Source: Rhodococcus sp. IEGM 1379 (GTDB taxonomy: Bacteria > Actinomycetota > Actinomycetes > Mycobacteriales > Mycobacteriaceae). From it: a stretch of DNA of 64,000 bases. Positions within the stretch are counted from its first letter, which is position 1. Each line of letters begins with the position of its first letter. The DNA is taken from contig NZ_JASHKR010000002.1 of assembly GCF_030056815.1 (NCBI RefSeq), forward strand, positions 62,001-126,000. The letters are read 5' to 3'. The notes under the pieces are model-generated. The model saw only the letters and a list, made by a program, of their open reading frames with translations, had not been told where the DNA came from and made no database searches. Position numbers and translations under genes: made by a program. Below are positions 1 through 7,854 of this stretch, in pieces.

Positions 1-93
1 ATTTCGTATGTCATGAACAAGATGGGGCCTGGGCTGCTCGGGTCGGAGCGGTCGGCCGAGTACGTATCGGCAGCGTACGAAGCTGTGAACTAA
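1..93 (+). CDS. C-terminal end of an unidentified protein (partial)
   Basis: The window opens inside a gene. Frame 1 is open from base 1 to a TAA at 91-93 and encodes 30 residues ending SAAYEAVN. No domain can be recognised from so short a tail, and the function is unknown. The 220 bases between this stop and the next start hold no other gene that I can support. Confidence 0.45.
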   Translation: MSYVMNKMGPGLLGSERSAEYVSAAYEAVN

Positions 94-288
94 CACGATA
101 TACAGTAGCTAACACTCGGCGTAGCTGAATACTTGCTGCTCCTGCCAGCGTTGGTGAGGAAATATCGGCGGGGACGGTTGGTCGGATTCGTCACAGTCGT
201 TATGCTGCAAGTTATGGCGTCATCACCACTGGAATCCTTCCGTCACGTGGGCCGCCGGCGTATGCAGCGGATTTGCGGCGGTAGAAAC

Positions 289-316
289 GTGGTAGCTGAA
301 TGGTGGTAGCTGAATG
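289..316 (+). repeat. 14-bp tandem duplication ending in a start codon
   Basis: GTGGTAGCTGAATG occurs twice back to back, at 289-302 and 303-316. Each copy ends in an ATG. The second ATG starts the diguanylate cyclase gene; the first, in another frame, opens a five-codon reading frame that stops at TGA within the second copy. Neither ATG has a convincing Shine-Dalgarno sequence. A third partial match, GTAGCTGAATAC, lies near 121. Confidence 0.7.
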
Positions 317-1408
317 AAGGCCTTGATCGATTTGGTCGCAGTATGGTGGAGGCTTCCCGACCAGTTCAGTACTTTTCTGCGTTACCTCGAAGACAGAGCC
401 CTTGTGGTCGCGTGCCGACTTCTGGTCGGTGGAACTGCATTTGGAATGGGCATGGTCCTGATCGTCATGCGTTGGAGTGAAGTAGGCCCGCAAGGAACGT
501 TCTGGCGATCGGTCAACCTGGCTATTTCTTCAGCTTGCCTGGTCGCCGGTGTTATCTGGTGGTTCCGGCCTCTCACGAGGCTGTGGTCGTATACGTTCGT
601 TTTCGGCTCCGATATAGCGATAGCGTTGTCAGCGGCGTGCGATATCGATCCGATGGCGCGACTGCTGTGTTGCGTGGTGTTTGCATCGATCGGTGGCTAC
701 ATCGCGTTCTTCCATAATCCGAAGCTGCAACTCGGCCATCTGGTCTTTGCCACTCTTGTGACCCTGGCTGCCGGGTGGACTCTCCTGTTCGGGGAAAACA
801 CCGACTGGGGGTTGGGTATTGCAAAAATCGGTGTCACCCTCGCAACGATCTATGTCATTCCGGTGGTCTCCCAGATCATGCTGGCAATGTTCAGTTCCGA
901 TGCGACCACGTCGGAATTGGATCCGCTGACCGGTTTACTCAACCGCCGCGGGCTTTCCCGTCGCGCTTCGGCCATTGTGGGCGACGAGATCAATGAATTG
1001 AATGCATTACTGGTTGTGGTGATCGATCTCGACCGCTTCAAGAAGATCAATGATCTGCACGGCCACGACATCGGTGACAGCACGATCATTCGGACCGCGT
1101 TGCGTATTCAATTGTGGACATCGAAATCGGCCCTGATTGCCCGGGTCGGAGGCGACGAATTCGTGGTGCTGGAACGGGTGCCCTTCGGTTCGGTCGCCAA
1201 ACTCTCCACCCGGATATCTGCCGCAATGAATGGGGACAATGACGTTCCCGAGACAAGTGCAAGCATCGGAATCGCGATTCGCACAGTGCCCCAGAGTCCC
1301 GATGAGGCTGTCGACGACATGGTTTCTGCGCTCTTCCGTGTCGCGGATTCCGCCATGTATCAAGCGAAGCGAGAAGGCGGAAATCAGGTACGGGCAAGCA
1401 TTGTGTGA
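314..1408 (+). CDS. Membrane-anchored diguanylate cyclase (GGDEF)
   Basis: This 364-residue protein probably makes the second messenger cyclic di-GMP from two GTP at the membrane. About six hydrophobic segments span residues 30-190, followed by a GGDEF domain from about 200 to the end. The domain begins with the usual DPLTGLLNRRG, has the metal and nucleotide segment DLDRFKKIND, and carries an intact GGDEF at residues 279-283, so catalysis is expected. The RxxD inhibitory site normally found a few residues before GGDEF is absent (the sequence there is SKSALIAR), so product feedback may be missing. No EAL domain is present. The ATG sits at the end of a 14-bp tandem duplication without a strong ribosome site, so the start is the least certain part. 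It converges on the next gene with a 7-base gap. Confidence 0.9.
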   Translation: MKALIDLVAVWWRLPDQFSTFLRYLEDRALVVACRLLVGGTAFGMGMVLIVMRWSEVGPQGTFWRSVNLAISSACLVAGVIWWFRPLTRLWSYTFVFGSDIAIALSAACDIDPMARLLCCVVFASIGGYIAFFHNPKLQLGHLVFATLVTLAAGWTLLFGENTDWGLGIAKIGVTLATIYVIPVVSQIMLAMFSSDATTSELDPLTGLLNRRGLSRRASAIVGDEINELNALLVVVIDLDRFKKINDLHGHDIGDSTIIRTALRIQLWTSKSALIARVGGDEFVVLERVPFGSVAKLSTRISAAMNGDNDVPETSASIGIAIRTVPQSPDEAVDDMVSALFRVADSAMYQAKREGGNQVRASIV

Positions 1409-1415
1409 CGGTGGG

Positions 1416-1631
1416 TCAGTCCTCGCCGAACGTCAGTCCTCGTTCTGTGAGAGCTTCACCGAGAATGCGTAGCGCCTTCGGTCCCATACCGTGAAGCTTC
1501 GCCAGTTCTTTCTCCGGTACCGACGCCAGTTGCGGCAATTCGGTGTATCCAGCGCCCAGCAAGGCGCGAAGCGCGGGCGCACCGACCTTCGGGAAGCCGT
1601 CACCGGTCTGGGCAGAATTCGATTCGGTCAC
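1416..1631 (-). CDS. Small helix-hairpin-helix protein
   Basis: This 71-residue protein starts at GTG 1631, which overlaps the stop of the upstream transporter gene (GTGA), so translation is probably coupled. The core FPKVGAPALRALLGAGYTEL followed by LAKLHGMGPKALRILGEAL is a helix-hairpin-helix pair like those of small actinobacterial DNA-binding proteins. HhH motifs bind DNA backbone without sequence specificity. A longer frame upstream to 1691 would overlap the transporter and is less likely. The exact role is unknown; pairing with a redox-regulated efflux gene is seen but its meaning is not. Confidence 0.75.
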   Translation of the reverse strand: MTESNSAQTGDGFPKVGAPALRALLGAGYTELPQLASVPEKELAKLHGMGPKALRILGEALTERGLTFGED

Positions 1632-3034
1632 GGTTGAACCTTCTCTCCAGGCGCCGGAAATGCGCGGGCTGCGATCACCACGCCGATACACGCTACGGCG
1701 GCAAAGGTGATCAGAAGCAATTGTGCCGAACGAAGGGTCGAGGGCGCTCCGATGTTCACCAGCACACCTGCCAGAGCCGCTCCGAATGCATTGGCGATCA
1801 ACTGCACGGTGTTGACGGCAGCGGCGGCTCTGGCGCCTTCACCGGGTTCGGTGACGGCAGTCATCACTCCGACGGCCAAGTGGGGCCATGCGATTCCGAT
1901 ACCCGCGCCGGCAACCACTAGTCCGACGACCCATGCAGTGGTCGCTGCGGCTCCGGCCTGTTCCGTGAGGAAAGCGGCCATAAGTGCCAGTCCGACAGCG
2001 ACGAGGACCGGCCCGCCGACCACGATTCTTCGGATGATCCGCGGCGTCGTTGCCGACGCACTCGGAATCTCACCGAAAGTCCAGCCCAGTGCGAGGGCAG
2101 CTCCGAGGAATCCTGCGACCACCGGTGACATCCCGGCGAGTCGCTGACCGAAGAATGGAATGAAGGTTTCGACCGTCGATGCGAGCGCCAGGACAACGAT
2201 GGTCAGGTACATCCACTTGAGCGACGACGAGTTGAACGTCGACGGAGGCAGAACACCATGGCGACTGCGGCGGTCCGCAAAGACGAATCCAACAAGCAGA
2301 AGCACTGCAACAATGATCAGTGCAGCGGTGACGGTGAGGTGGGGCAGTACACCCGCGACGCTCACCAGTAGCGCTGCTGCGCTCAACAGCGCGAGCGACA
2401 GTACGGGTACCGAATTGCGTTCCGTGGGTTCGGCTGTGTGGGCGGGAAGCGCGTGGGGAACCAGAGCGGCTACCGCAATTGCCGCAACGACAAGAACCCC
2501 GAATGCCCATCGCCAAGCGTCGAACTGCGCGAAGACGCCGCCGACGGCCGGGCCGACGAATGTACCGACTCCCCACATCGCCGATACGAGCGCAGCGGCG
2601 CGGGTCCACAGATGCTTCGGGAGCGCCGCGTTGATGACGGCGTAGCCGAGTCCCGCGAGCAGTCCGCCGCCGGAACCTTGAATCGCCCGTCCTACGAGCA
2701 GTAGTTCCATCGACGGGCTGGCTGCACAGACCATCGTGCCGAGCGCAAAGATTCCGAGCCCGATCAGATATGCACCTCGCGGTCCTCGCGCTCCGAGGAT
2801 CTTGGTGACAGAGATCGAGGAGATGACGGAGGCGATCAGGAAAACTGTTGCGGTCCACGCGTAGTACTGCGCTCCGCCGATCTCGTTGATTGCCGTCGGA
2901 AGCAGACTGGTCATGAGATAGACGTTGGTTGCGTACAACGCGACGCCGCCGGCCAGGACGGTGGCAGTTCCGAGATGTCGGCCTCCCAACAATTGGCGCC
3001 AGGCGCCGGCAGAGGCATCAGTACGAGAGTGCAT
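1628..3034 (-). CDS. MFS efflux transporter under SoxR control
   Basis: This 468-residue major facilitator protein has hydrophobic segments throughout and the GRAIQGSGGGLLAGL segment typical of drug:proton antiporters of the DHA family. It probably exports a redox-active or toxic compound across the cytoplasmic membrane. Its promoter carries a SoxR operator within a 19-bp spacer, and the predicted transcription start falls at or next to the ATG at 3034, so the mRNA may be leaderless. It faces soxR, as expected for a SoxR target in actinobacteria, where SoxR often controls exporters of redox-cycling antibiotics. The gene overlaps the following HhH gene by four bases. The substrate cannot be read from sequence. 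Confidence 0.85.
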   Translation of the reverse strand: MHSRTDASAGAWRQLLGGRHLGTATVLAGGVALYATNVYLMTSLLPTAINEIGGAQYYAWTATVFLIASVISSISVTKILGARGPRGAYLIGLGIFALGTMVCAASPSMELLLVGRAIQGSGGGLLAGLGYAVINAALPKHLWTRAAALVSAMWGVGTFVGPAVGGVFAQFDAWRWAFGVLVVAAIAVAALVPHALPAHTAEPTERNSVPVLSLALLSAAALLVSVAGVLPHLTVTAALIIVAVLLLVGFVFADRRSRHGVLPPSTFNSSSLKWMYLTIVVLALASTVETFIPFFGQRLAGMSPVVAGFLGAALALGWTFGEIPSASATTPRIIRRIVVGGPVLVAVGLALMAAFLTEQAGAAATTAWVVGLVVAGAGIGIAWPHLAVGVMTAVTEPGEGARAAAAVNTVQLIANAFGAALAGVLVNIGAPSTLRSAQLLLITFAAVACIGVVIAARAFPAPGEKVQP

Positions 3035-3041
3035 GTCGACG

Positions 3042-3072
3042 AATGTAAAGTCTCAAGTACCCTTGAGGTCAA
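3042..3072 (-). promoter_or_regulatory. SoxR operator inside the MFS promoter
   Basis: On the minus strand a -35 box TTGACC (3072-3067) and a -10 box TACATT (3047-3042) are separated by 19 bp. The spacer contains the palindrome CTCAAG-TACC-CTTGAG (3052-3067), which matches the core of the enterobacterial SoxR site CTCAAGTTAACTTGAG. A long spacer twisted into shape by the activator is the hallmark of MerR-family promoters. The same site lies 28 bases before the soxR start, so autoregulation is likely. Confidence 0.85.
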
Positions 3073-3094
3073 TTTCAGGCCATCGCTGGGAGAC

Positions 3095-3538
3095 ATGATG
3101 ATCCGCAAGAGCGACGAACTTCTTTCCATCGGCGAGGTTTCCGCCCGTACCGGTGCGGCGGTGTCAGCAGTGCGGTACTACGAGAGTCTTGGACTGATTC
3201 CAGCCGAGCGGACTGTGGGCAACATGCGAAAGTTTCCGCGCCACGCGATCAGGCGGGTGTCGTTGATTCAGTTGGCCGTCCGGTTCGGTGTCCCACTCGC
3301 GGAAGTCGCAGAGGTGTTTGCCTCGCTTCCCGAGGGGAGAACGCCGAACAAGAAGGACTGGAGCAAGATTTCCGAGGAATGGAATCAGCGACTCGAGGAC
3401 CGCAAGCAGGCGATCGCCCGCCTCCAAGAACAACTGACCGGATGTATCGGTTGCGGATGCCTGTCTCTCAAAACGTGCAATCTTCTCAACCCTGGAGACG
3501 AACTGGGTAGAGATGGTCCGGGTGCGCGTCGACTCTGA
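3095..3538 (+). CDS. soxR: SoxR-type redox-sensing MerR regulator
   Basis: This 147-residue transcription factor has the MerR helix-turn-helix at the N-terminus (LSIGEVSARTGAAVSAVRYY), a dimerisation helix, and near the C-terminus the [2Fe-2S] ligand motif CIGCGCLSLKTC that is diagnostic of SoxR. Oxidation of the cluster turns the protein into an activator by untwisting promoters with long spacers. The start is ATG 3095 (or 3098), with GGGAG just upstream; the open frame extends further 5' but crosses the operator. The gene is divergent from the MFS exporter, the probable target. The C-terminal tail after the cysteine cluster is short, as in actinobacterial members. Confidence 0.93.
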   Translation: MMIRKSDELLSIGEVSARTGAAVSAVRYYESLGLIPAERTVGNMRKFPRHAIRRVSLIQLAVRFGVPLAEVAEVFASLPEGRTPNKKDWSKISEEWNQRLEDRKQAIARLQEQLTGCIGCGCLSLKTCNLLNPGDELGRDGPGARRL

Positions 3539-3545
3539 CGTGCGC

Positions 3546-4352
3546 TCAGATCAGTTCGCGAGGCCGGGACTGAGCATTCCAGCGCCGGTTGCGTCGCTCG
3601 ATCTCGATGGGATGTGAGAAGCATTCGCTGATGTTCTCTGTCGTGATCACGTCGTCGGCGAGACCGTTCGCTGTGATGATTCCATCCTTGATCAGCAGAG
3701 CATGCGTCGTGGTACTCGGAATCTCTTCGATGTGATGAGTCACGAGAATGCTTGCCAAAGATGGATTTTGGTGGCGAAGGTCGTCCAGGGCGGTCAGCAG
3801 CTGCTCGCGGGCGGCCAGGTCGAGGCCGGTGGCAGGTTCGTCGAGAAGGAGGAGTCTGGGCTCGACCATGAGGGCCCGGGCAATCAGGGTTCGCCCGCGC
3901 TCGCCTTGAGAAATGTTGGGCCACAATGCATCCGAACGTGAGCTCATGCCGAGTAGGTCGATCACGGCGTCGGCATGTGCTAGTTGTTCGGGCGTCGGTG
4001 ACCAGCGTGGGATTATCTCGGTGGTGTTGGTCAGGCCGGTGATGACGACGTTTCGGACGGTGATCGGAATCCCGATCGTGTGGCGCGGGTTGACGTGTCC
4101 GATGTCCATTCGCAGTTCACGCATGTCGACGCGACCCAATTTGTGGCCGAGTACGAAGACGGAACCACGGGTGGGGTGCTCGGTCGCACCGAACAGGCTC
4201 AGCAGCGTGCTCTTGCCGGCCCCGTTTGCGCCGAGTAGTGCCCAGTGTTGGCCGGGCTCGATAGAAATAGTGATGTCTCGCAACAAGTATCGGCCGCCGC
4301 GGACCAAATCCACATGTTCTGTCGAGAGCACTGTGCCTTGAGGATGTTGCAC
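3546..4352 (-). CDS. ABC transporter ATP-binding protein (ModF-like)
   Basis: This 268-residue ATPase has a single ABC domain: Walker A GANGAGKST, signature ISQGERGR, Walker B LLLLDEPATGLD and the switch histidine in VTHHIEE. The signature starts SQGE rather than SGGQ, as in the ModF/YbbL-like group. It starts at GTG 4352, 15 bases after the stop of the upstream GntR gene, so the two are probably co-transcribed. No permease lies nearby. It could energise a permease encoded elsewhere or act as a stand-alone ATPase. Its 3' end meets soxR convergently with a 7-base gap. Confidence 0.85.
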   Translation of the reverse strand: MQHPQGTVLSTEHVDLVRGGRYLLRDITISIEPGQHWALLGANGAGKSTLLSLFGATEHPTRGSVFVLGHKLGRVDMRELRMDIGHVNPRHTIGIPITVRNVVITGLTNTTEIIPRWSPTPEQLAHADAVIDLLGMSSRSDALWPNISQGERGRTLIARALMVEPRLLLLDEPATGLDLAAREQLLTALDDLRHQNPSLASILVTHHIEEIPSTTTHALLIKDGIITANGLADDVITTENISECFSHPIEIERRNRRWNAQSRPRELI

Positions 4353-4367
4353 GTCGGTGCGGCCTTT

Positions 4368-5069
4368 CTAACTATCGAGTACGCGCAGTTGCCGCAAGAC
4401 CGTATCGATGTTCTCCCGGGTGGCAGCTACCGCTGCGTCCGGGTCTGAATCCTGCAGTGCTGTGAGTAATTGGTCGTGGGTATGAGAAGTGTCGGGAACT
4501 CCGACTTCGTGGGCCATCAATTCGACAAGAGTGTCGCGGAGAAGCGGGCGCACCGACTCGAACAGGGAAAGTAGAACGGCATTCCCTGACAGTCGAACCA
4601 CTTCGGTGTGAAAGTCCAGGTCTACGTCGATGAACTGCTCGACATCACCTTCGAAGTGGCTGTGGCGCACGGAAAGTTGGCGTCGAAGCCTCTCCAGGTC
4701 GGCAGGTTGTGCACGCTCGGCTGCGAGCCTGGCAGCCTCGACTTCCAAGGCGCGTCGGACCTCGAAAACTTCGAGGAGACGTGATCGCCGGAGGAGTCGG
4801 GTGAACTCGTCGGCATGTTCGAGGTCGGATTCCGCGGCGACGAATGTGCCGATGCCGTGTCGTACTTCCAGCAGTCCGTCACGGGCCAGCAGGCGGATGG
4901 CTTCACGGATGGACGAACGCCCCACGCGCAGTTCGGTGGCAAGGGCGGCTTCGCTGGGGATCCGTGTTGTCGGAGCCCATTGTGCCTGTTGGATTCTTGA
5001 CCGGAATATCTGTTCCAGTTGCGGTACCAGCGGACCGCGCAGTGCAGGCCCTGCATGTTCGTCGGACAC
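4368..5069 (-). CDS. FadR-type GntR regulator (FCD domain)
   Basis: The gene encodes a 233-residue repressor-like protein. The N-terminal winged helix contains RIPSEAALATELRVGRSSIR, and an FCD ligand-binding domain follows, with the metal or ligand pattern DLDFHTEVV and later histidines (HTHDQLL). I chose GTG 5069 because GGAGAGGGA precedes it; the ATG at 5105 is in frame but lacks a ribosome site. Two inverted repeats just upstream are likely autoregulatory operators. The downstream ABC ATPase is probably its operon partner. The ligand is unknown; FCD regulators usually sense small carboxylic acids. Confidence 0.88.
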   Translation of the reverse strand: MSDEHAGPALRGPLVPQLEQIFRSRIQQAQWAPTTRIPSEAALATELRVGRSSIREAIRLLARDGLLEVRHGIGTFVAAESDLEHADEFTRLLRRSRLLEVFEVRRALEVEAARLAAERAQPADLERLRRQLSVRHSHFEGDVEQFIDVDLDFHTEVVRLSGNAVLLSLFESVRPLLRDTLVELMAHEVGVPDTSHTHDQLLTALQDSDPDAAVAATRENIDTVLRQLRVLDS

Positions 5070-5109
5070 GGCTCCCTCTCCGGTTGACTGCAGGGAGCCT
5101 AGCAACTCA

Positions 5110-5137
5110 TCAGACGTCTGACGACAAATTTCGTCGT
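5110..5137. promoter_or_regulatory. Palindromes before the GntR gene
   Basis: A perfect 12-bp palindrome TCAGACGTCTGA (5110-5121) is followed directly by a second inverted repeat with arms ACGAC (5121-5125) and GTCGT (5133-5137). The first has the CAGACGTCTG form common for FadR/FCD-type GntR operators. It lies about 40 bases before the GntR start, fitting autoregulation. Confidence 0.6.
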
Positions 5138-5149
5138 GCGTGTCGGGAT

Positions 5150-5536
5150 TTATATGTGGGTGACTGCGAGTAGCAGTGCGATCAGGTCGAGGGCTGTTTC
5201 GATTTCCGCCTTCTCACGCCCGAGTAGCGGCGCGTAAAGATGTACGTCGCAGATGCGAACCAGCGCGCCGCCCAGAACCTGTGGCGAGAGGGCGATCGTG
5301 ATGTGGCCGGCATCGACCTGAGTTTGGAGGATCTCAGCTGCGATCGACGCGGAGATCGACTCGACAGGCCCCGGCATCATTGTGAGTTTGACGAACAGCA
5401 TCGGTTCACGCTTGGTCAGCACCCGGAGTTCGGTGGACGATTCCACCGCGTGCATGACGCGACCGAATACATCGAGAATGTAGTCGGCGCCCTGGCCGAC
5501 GGCCTGCGACATGGCTTTTCGGTAGGTTCGTTCGGT
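5150..5536 (-). pseudogene. C-terminal remnant of a TetR regulator (QsdR-like)
   Basis: Minus-strand codons up to about 5530 encode the ligand-binding half of a TetR-family regulator: ADYILDVFGRVMHAVE, then LGGALVRICDVHLYAPLLG, ending at TAA 5150-5152. About 126 residues remain of a usual 190-200; the whole DNA-binding N-terminus is missing. Upstream of about 5530 the frame stays open only as antisense of the phosphotriesterase remnant and loses resemblance to TetR proteins. The C-terminus resembles QsdR, the repressor of the Rhodococcus qsd quorum-quenching genes. Both divergent genes have lost their 5' ends at one junction. Confidence 0.75.
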
Positions 5537-6130
5537 GGCTTCGGCAAGGATATTCGAGAGGGCATTGCCGGAACCGGCATCCGTGCGTCGTTCCTCAAAT
5601 GCGCAATCGAGGAACCTGGCCTTACTCCGGGCGTCGAGCGCGTGGTGCGCGCAGTCGGAGCGGCGCAGGTCGAAACCGGCGTGCCGATCACGGTCCATAC
5701 CAACCCGCACACCGAATCCGGCCTGGTCGTACAGAAAGTGCTGGCCGACGAGGGTGTAGACCTCGCGAAAGTCGTCATCGGCCATTCGGGCGATTCGGCA
5801 GACCTCGATTACCTGTGTGCGCTCGCGGACGGGGGTTCGCTGTTGGGCATGGACCGATTCGGTCTGGATGTGTTGCTGCCCTTCGAGAACCGGGTGAATA
5901 CCGTAGTCGAAATGGTGCGTCGTGGATATGCCGAGAAGATGGTTCTCGCACATGACGCCGCGTGTTTCATCGACTGGTTCTCCAGTGAGGCGAAAGCGGC
6001 GGCAGTGCCGAACTGGAACTTCACGCACACCAGCGATCAGGTCATCCCGGCCCTGCTCGAACGTGGAGTGACGGAAGACCAGATCACGACAATGCTGGTG
6101 GGCAATCCGCGTCGATACTTCGAGAGTTGA
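5537..6130 (+). pseudogene. C-terminal remnant of a phosphotriesterase-family lactonase
   Basis: From about 5543 the plus strand encodes the last two thirds of a phosphotriesterase-like TIM-barrel hydrolase: DIREGIAGTGIRASFLK, then GVPITVHTNP, VVIGHSGDS, VLAHDAACF and the usual end MLVGNPRRYFES. Intact relatives have about 320 residues; roughly 195 remain, and the first HxH metal ligands are lost, so activity is unlikely. The remaining histidines of the barrel (HTN, GHS) and the AHDA aspartate are intact. Rhodococcus QsdA, an N-acyl-homoserine lactone lactonase, belongs to this family and has a TetR neighbour. Upstream sequence in the same frame is antisense of the TetR remnant. Confidence 0.8.
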
Positions 6131-6204
6131 TCAGGGGCGACGTCTGCGGGCCAACTATGAGTACAGTCATCGAACCAGTTGAGTTGAAATTATCGGAGGA
6201 ATAC

Positions 6205-6492
6205 ATGATTGCTGTTATCGCAGACATCACGGTCAAAGAGGGCAGCGGAGAGCAGTTCGAAGCTGTCGTCGCCGAACTGGCCGAGAAGGTTCGCACGGAG
6301 GAGCCGGGAACGGTTCTCTACCAACTGATCCGTTCCAAATCTGATGCCAATTCGTACAAGTTCATGGAGCTGTACCAGGACAGTGCAGCCATCAAGGCGC
6401 ACGGCACGTCCGAGCACTTTCAGGCAGCCGGAAAGGCGATGGCGCCCTTCCTGGCCGGCGCCCCGCAGATCGAGTACTTCGACGCACTCTGA
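6205..6492 (+). CDS. Small antibiotic-biosynthesis-type monooxygenase (ABM)
   Basis: This 95-residue protein has the ABM/dimeric alpha-beta barrel layout: MIAVIADITVKEG at the start, the central EEPGTVLYQLIRS, and SEHFQAAGKAMAPFL near the end. Members are dimeric and include quinone-forming monooxygenases and small heme-degrading enzymes; the substrate here is unknown. GGAGGA four bases before ATG 6205 fixes the start. It follows the phosphotriesterase remnant by about 75 bases and is the only apparently intact gene between two decayed pairs. Confidence 0.8.
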   Translation: MIAVIADITVKEGSGEQFEAVVAELAEKVRTEEPGTVLYQLIRSKSDANSYKFMELYQDSAAIKAHGTSEHFQAAGKAMAPFLAGAPQIEYFDAL

Positions 6493-6545
6493 CGGTTCTG
6501 ACGGAGGGGTGCCGCGGCAGGCAATGCTGCAGACGCACCCCTCTG

Positions 6546-7490
6546 TTGTCAGTTCTGTTTCTGTGCGATCAGTTCTGTGCGATCGATCGAGCGTTTGAGA
6601 ATTTTGCCGGTAGATCCTGTGGGCAACGAGTCGACAAACTGGACGACGCGAGGAATCTTGTAGGCGGACAGATGCTCCCGCGCCCAGCCCGTCACGTCGT
6701 CCGTAGTGACGGACGATCCTGGCCGTACTGCGACTACCGCCGCAACTTCTTCGCCGTAGTAATCGTCGGGGATGCCGATCACTACGGCCTCGATGATGTC
6801 GGGATGGCTGTAGAGGACTTCCTCCACCTCTCCCGGATACACGTTGTATCCGCCGCGGATGATCAGATCCTTGAGTCGGTCGACGATGCGGAGATCGCCA
6901 TCACCATCGGTCTCGCCGAGGTCTCCGGTGCGGAACCAGCCGTCGTCCGACAGCGCAGCGGACGTATCTTCGGGACGCTTCCAGTAGCCTTTCATCACGG
7001 TCGGACCTTTGATGAAGACTTCACCGACTATGCCTGCAGTGCAGATGTTTCCGTCGTGGTCCCGAACCTCGGCTACTGTTCGGGGTACGGCTCGGCCGGT
7101 GTATCCGATCTTTGCGCCTCGATCGATGTTGTTGAAGGTTCCGAACGCGCTGGTCTCGGTCAATCCGTAACCTTCGAGGATGGTGCAGCCGAAGCGAGTC
7201 TCGAAGGCGCGTGCAACTTCTCCGGGTAGTGAGGCGCCGCCGGAGATTGCGATCCGAAGCTGCTCGAAATCCGAGCTGTCTACATCGGCGGCCGCATGCA
7301 GCATTGCATTTCACATTGTGGGGACACCGGCCATGATGGTCAGTTGATCTCGGCGAACCATCTCGAGCATGGCAGCGGGATCGAAGCGTGCGAGCAGAGA
7401 GAGGGATCCGCCGCCGGTGAAGGTCGGCATCATCACGGACACCTGACCGAAGATGTGGACAGCGGTAACCCGGTGCCAGTTCGATCCGAA
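6546..7490 (-). pseudogene. Acyl-CoA ligase remnant: truncated, with internal stop
   Basis: The C-terminal 60 percent of an AMP-forming fatty-acyl-CoA synthetase is recognisable. Landmarks are EGYGLTETS (adenylate-binding A5), the TGD motif in DGWFRTGDLG, the hinge in RLKDLIIRGGYNVYP and the catalytic lysine in PTGSTGKILKR. Two lesions are visible. Codon 7313-7311 is TGA where the family has an aromatic residue (GVPTM-stop-NAML), so a TGG-to-TGA change is likely. Homology ends near 7485, so the N-terminal ATP-binding half is missing. A restart at 7304 would give only 251 residues. It abuts an SDR remnant head to head. Confidence 0.82.
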
Positions 7491-7524
7491 GAATTTCCTC
7501 GACTGCTTTCGGCCCCGATTTCGC

Positions 7525-7848
7525 CGGCAGATAACCGGCTCCGAGAACTTCTCTTATGGTGCGAGCAAAGCTGCCGTGCACATGTTGACTCGGAAGTTGG
7601 CGGCAACGCTTGCAGCGGAAAAGATCACGGTCAATGCGATTGCTCCGGGACCTTTTCCGTCGACGATGATGGCGTTCCTTCTCGAAGACGAGGAGAGCGA
7701 CAATGCCGTCGCCGCATCGGTTCCGCTTGGGCGTGTGGGTTCTCCGGAAGATGCTGCCGGGCTGGCGTTCTTCCTGTCCTCCCGCGCCGGTGCTTATCTC
7801 ACCGGCGCGGTGATTCCGCTCGATGGAGGAGTGAGCGGAACCTGCTGA
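7525..7848 (+). pseudogene. C-terminal remnant of a short-chain dehydrogenase
   Basis: From about 7535 the sequence encodes the catalytic helix and C-terminus of an SDR: SYGASKAAVHMLTRKLA contains the YxxxK pair, then VNAIAPGPF, GRVGSPEDAAGLAFFL and the C-terminal YLTGAVIPLDGG. The Rossmann nucleotide-binding half (TGxxxGxG) is missing; about 105 of a usual 250 residues remain. Upstream codons in frame are antisense of the acyl-CoA ligase remnant and have no SDR character. It ends at TGA 7846-7848, converging on the YhgE gene. Confidence 0.8.
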
Positions 7849-7854
7849 CCTGAC

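Noticed and set aside
2070-2858. 262-codon minus-strand frame inside the MFS gene
   Set aside because: Same strand, shifted frame, Arg-rich; the MFS frame has all family features.
5536-6028. Minus-strand frame continuing the TetR remnant antisense to the phosphotriesterase remnant
   Set aside because: Family resemblance ends near 5530; beyond that the frame is only the mirror of the other gene.
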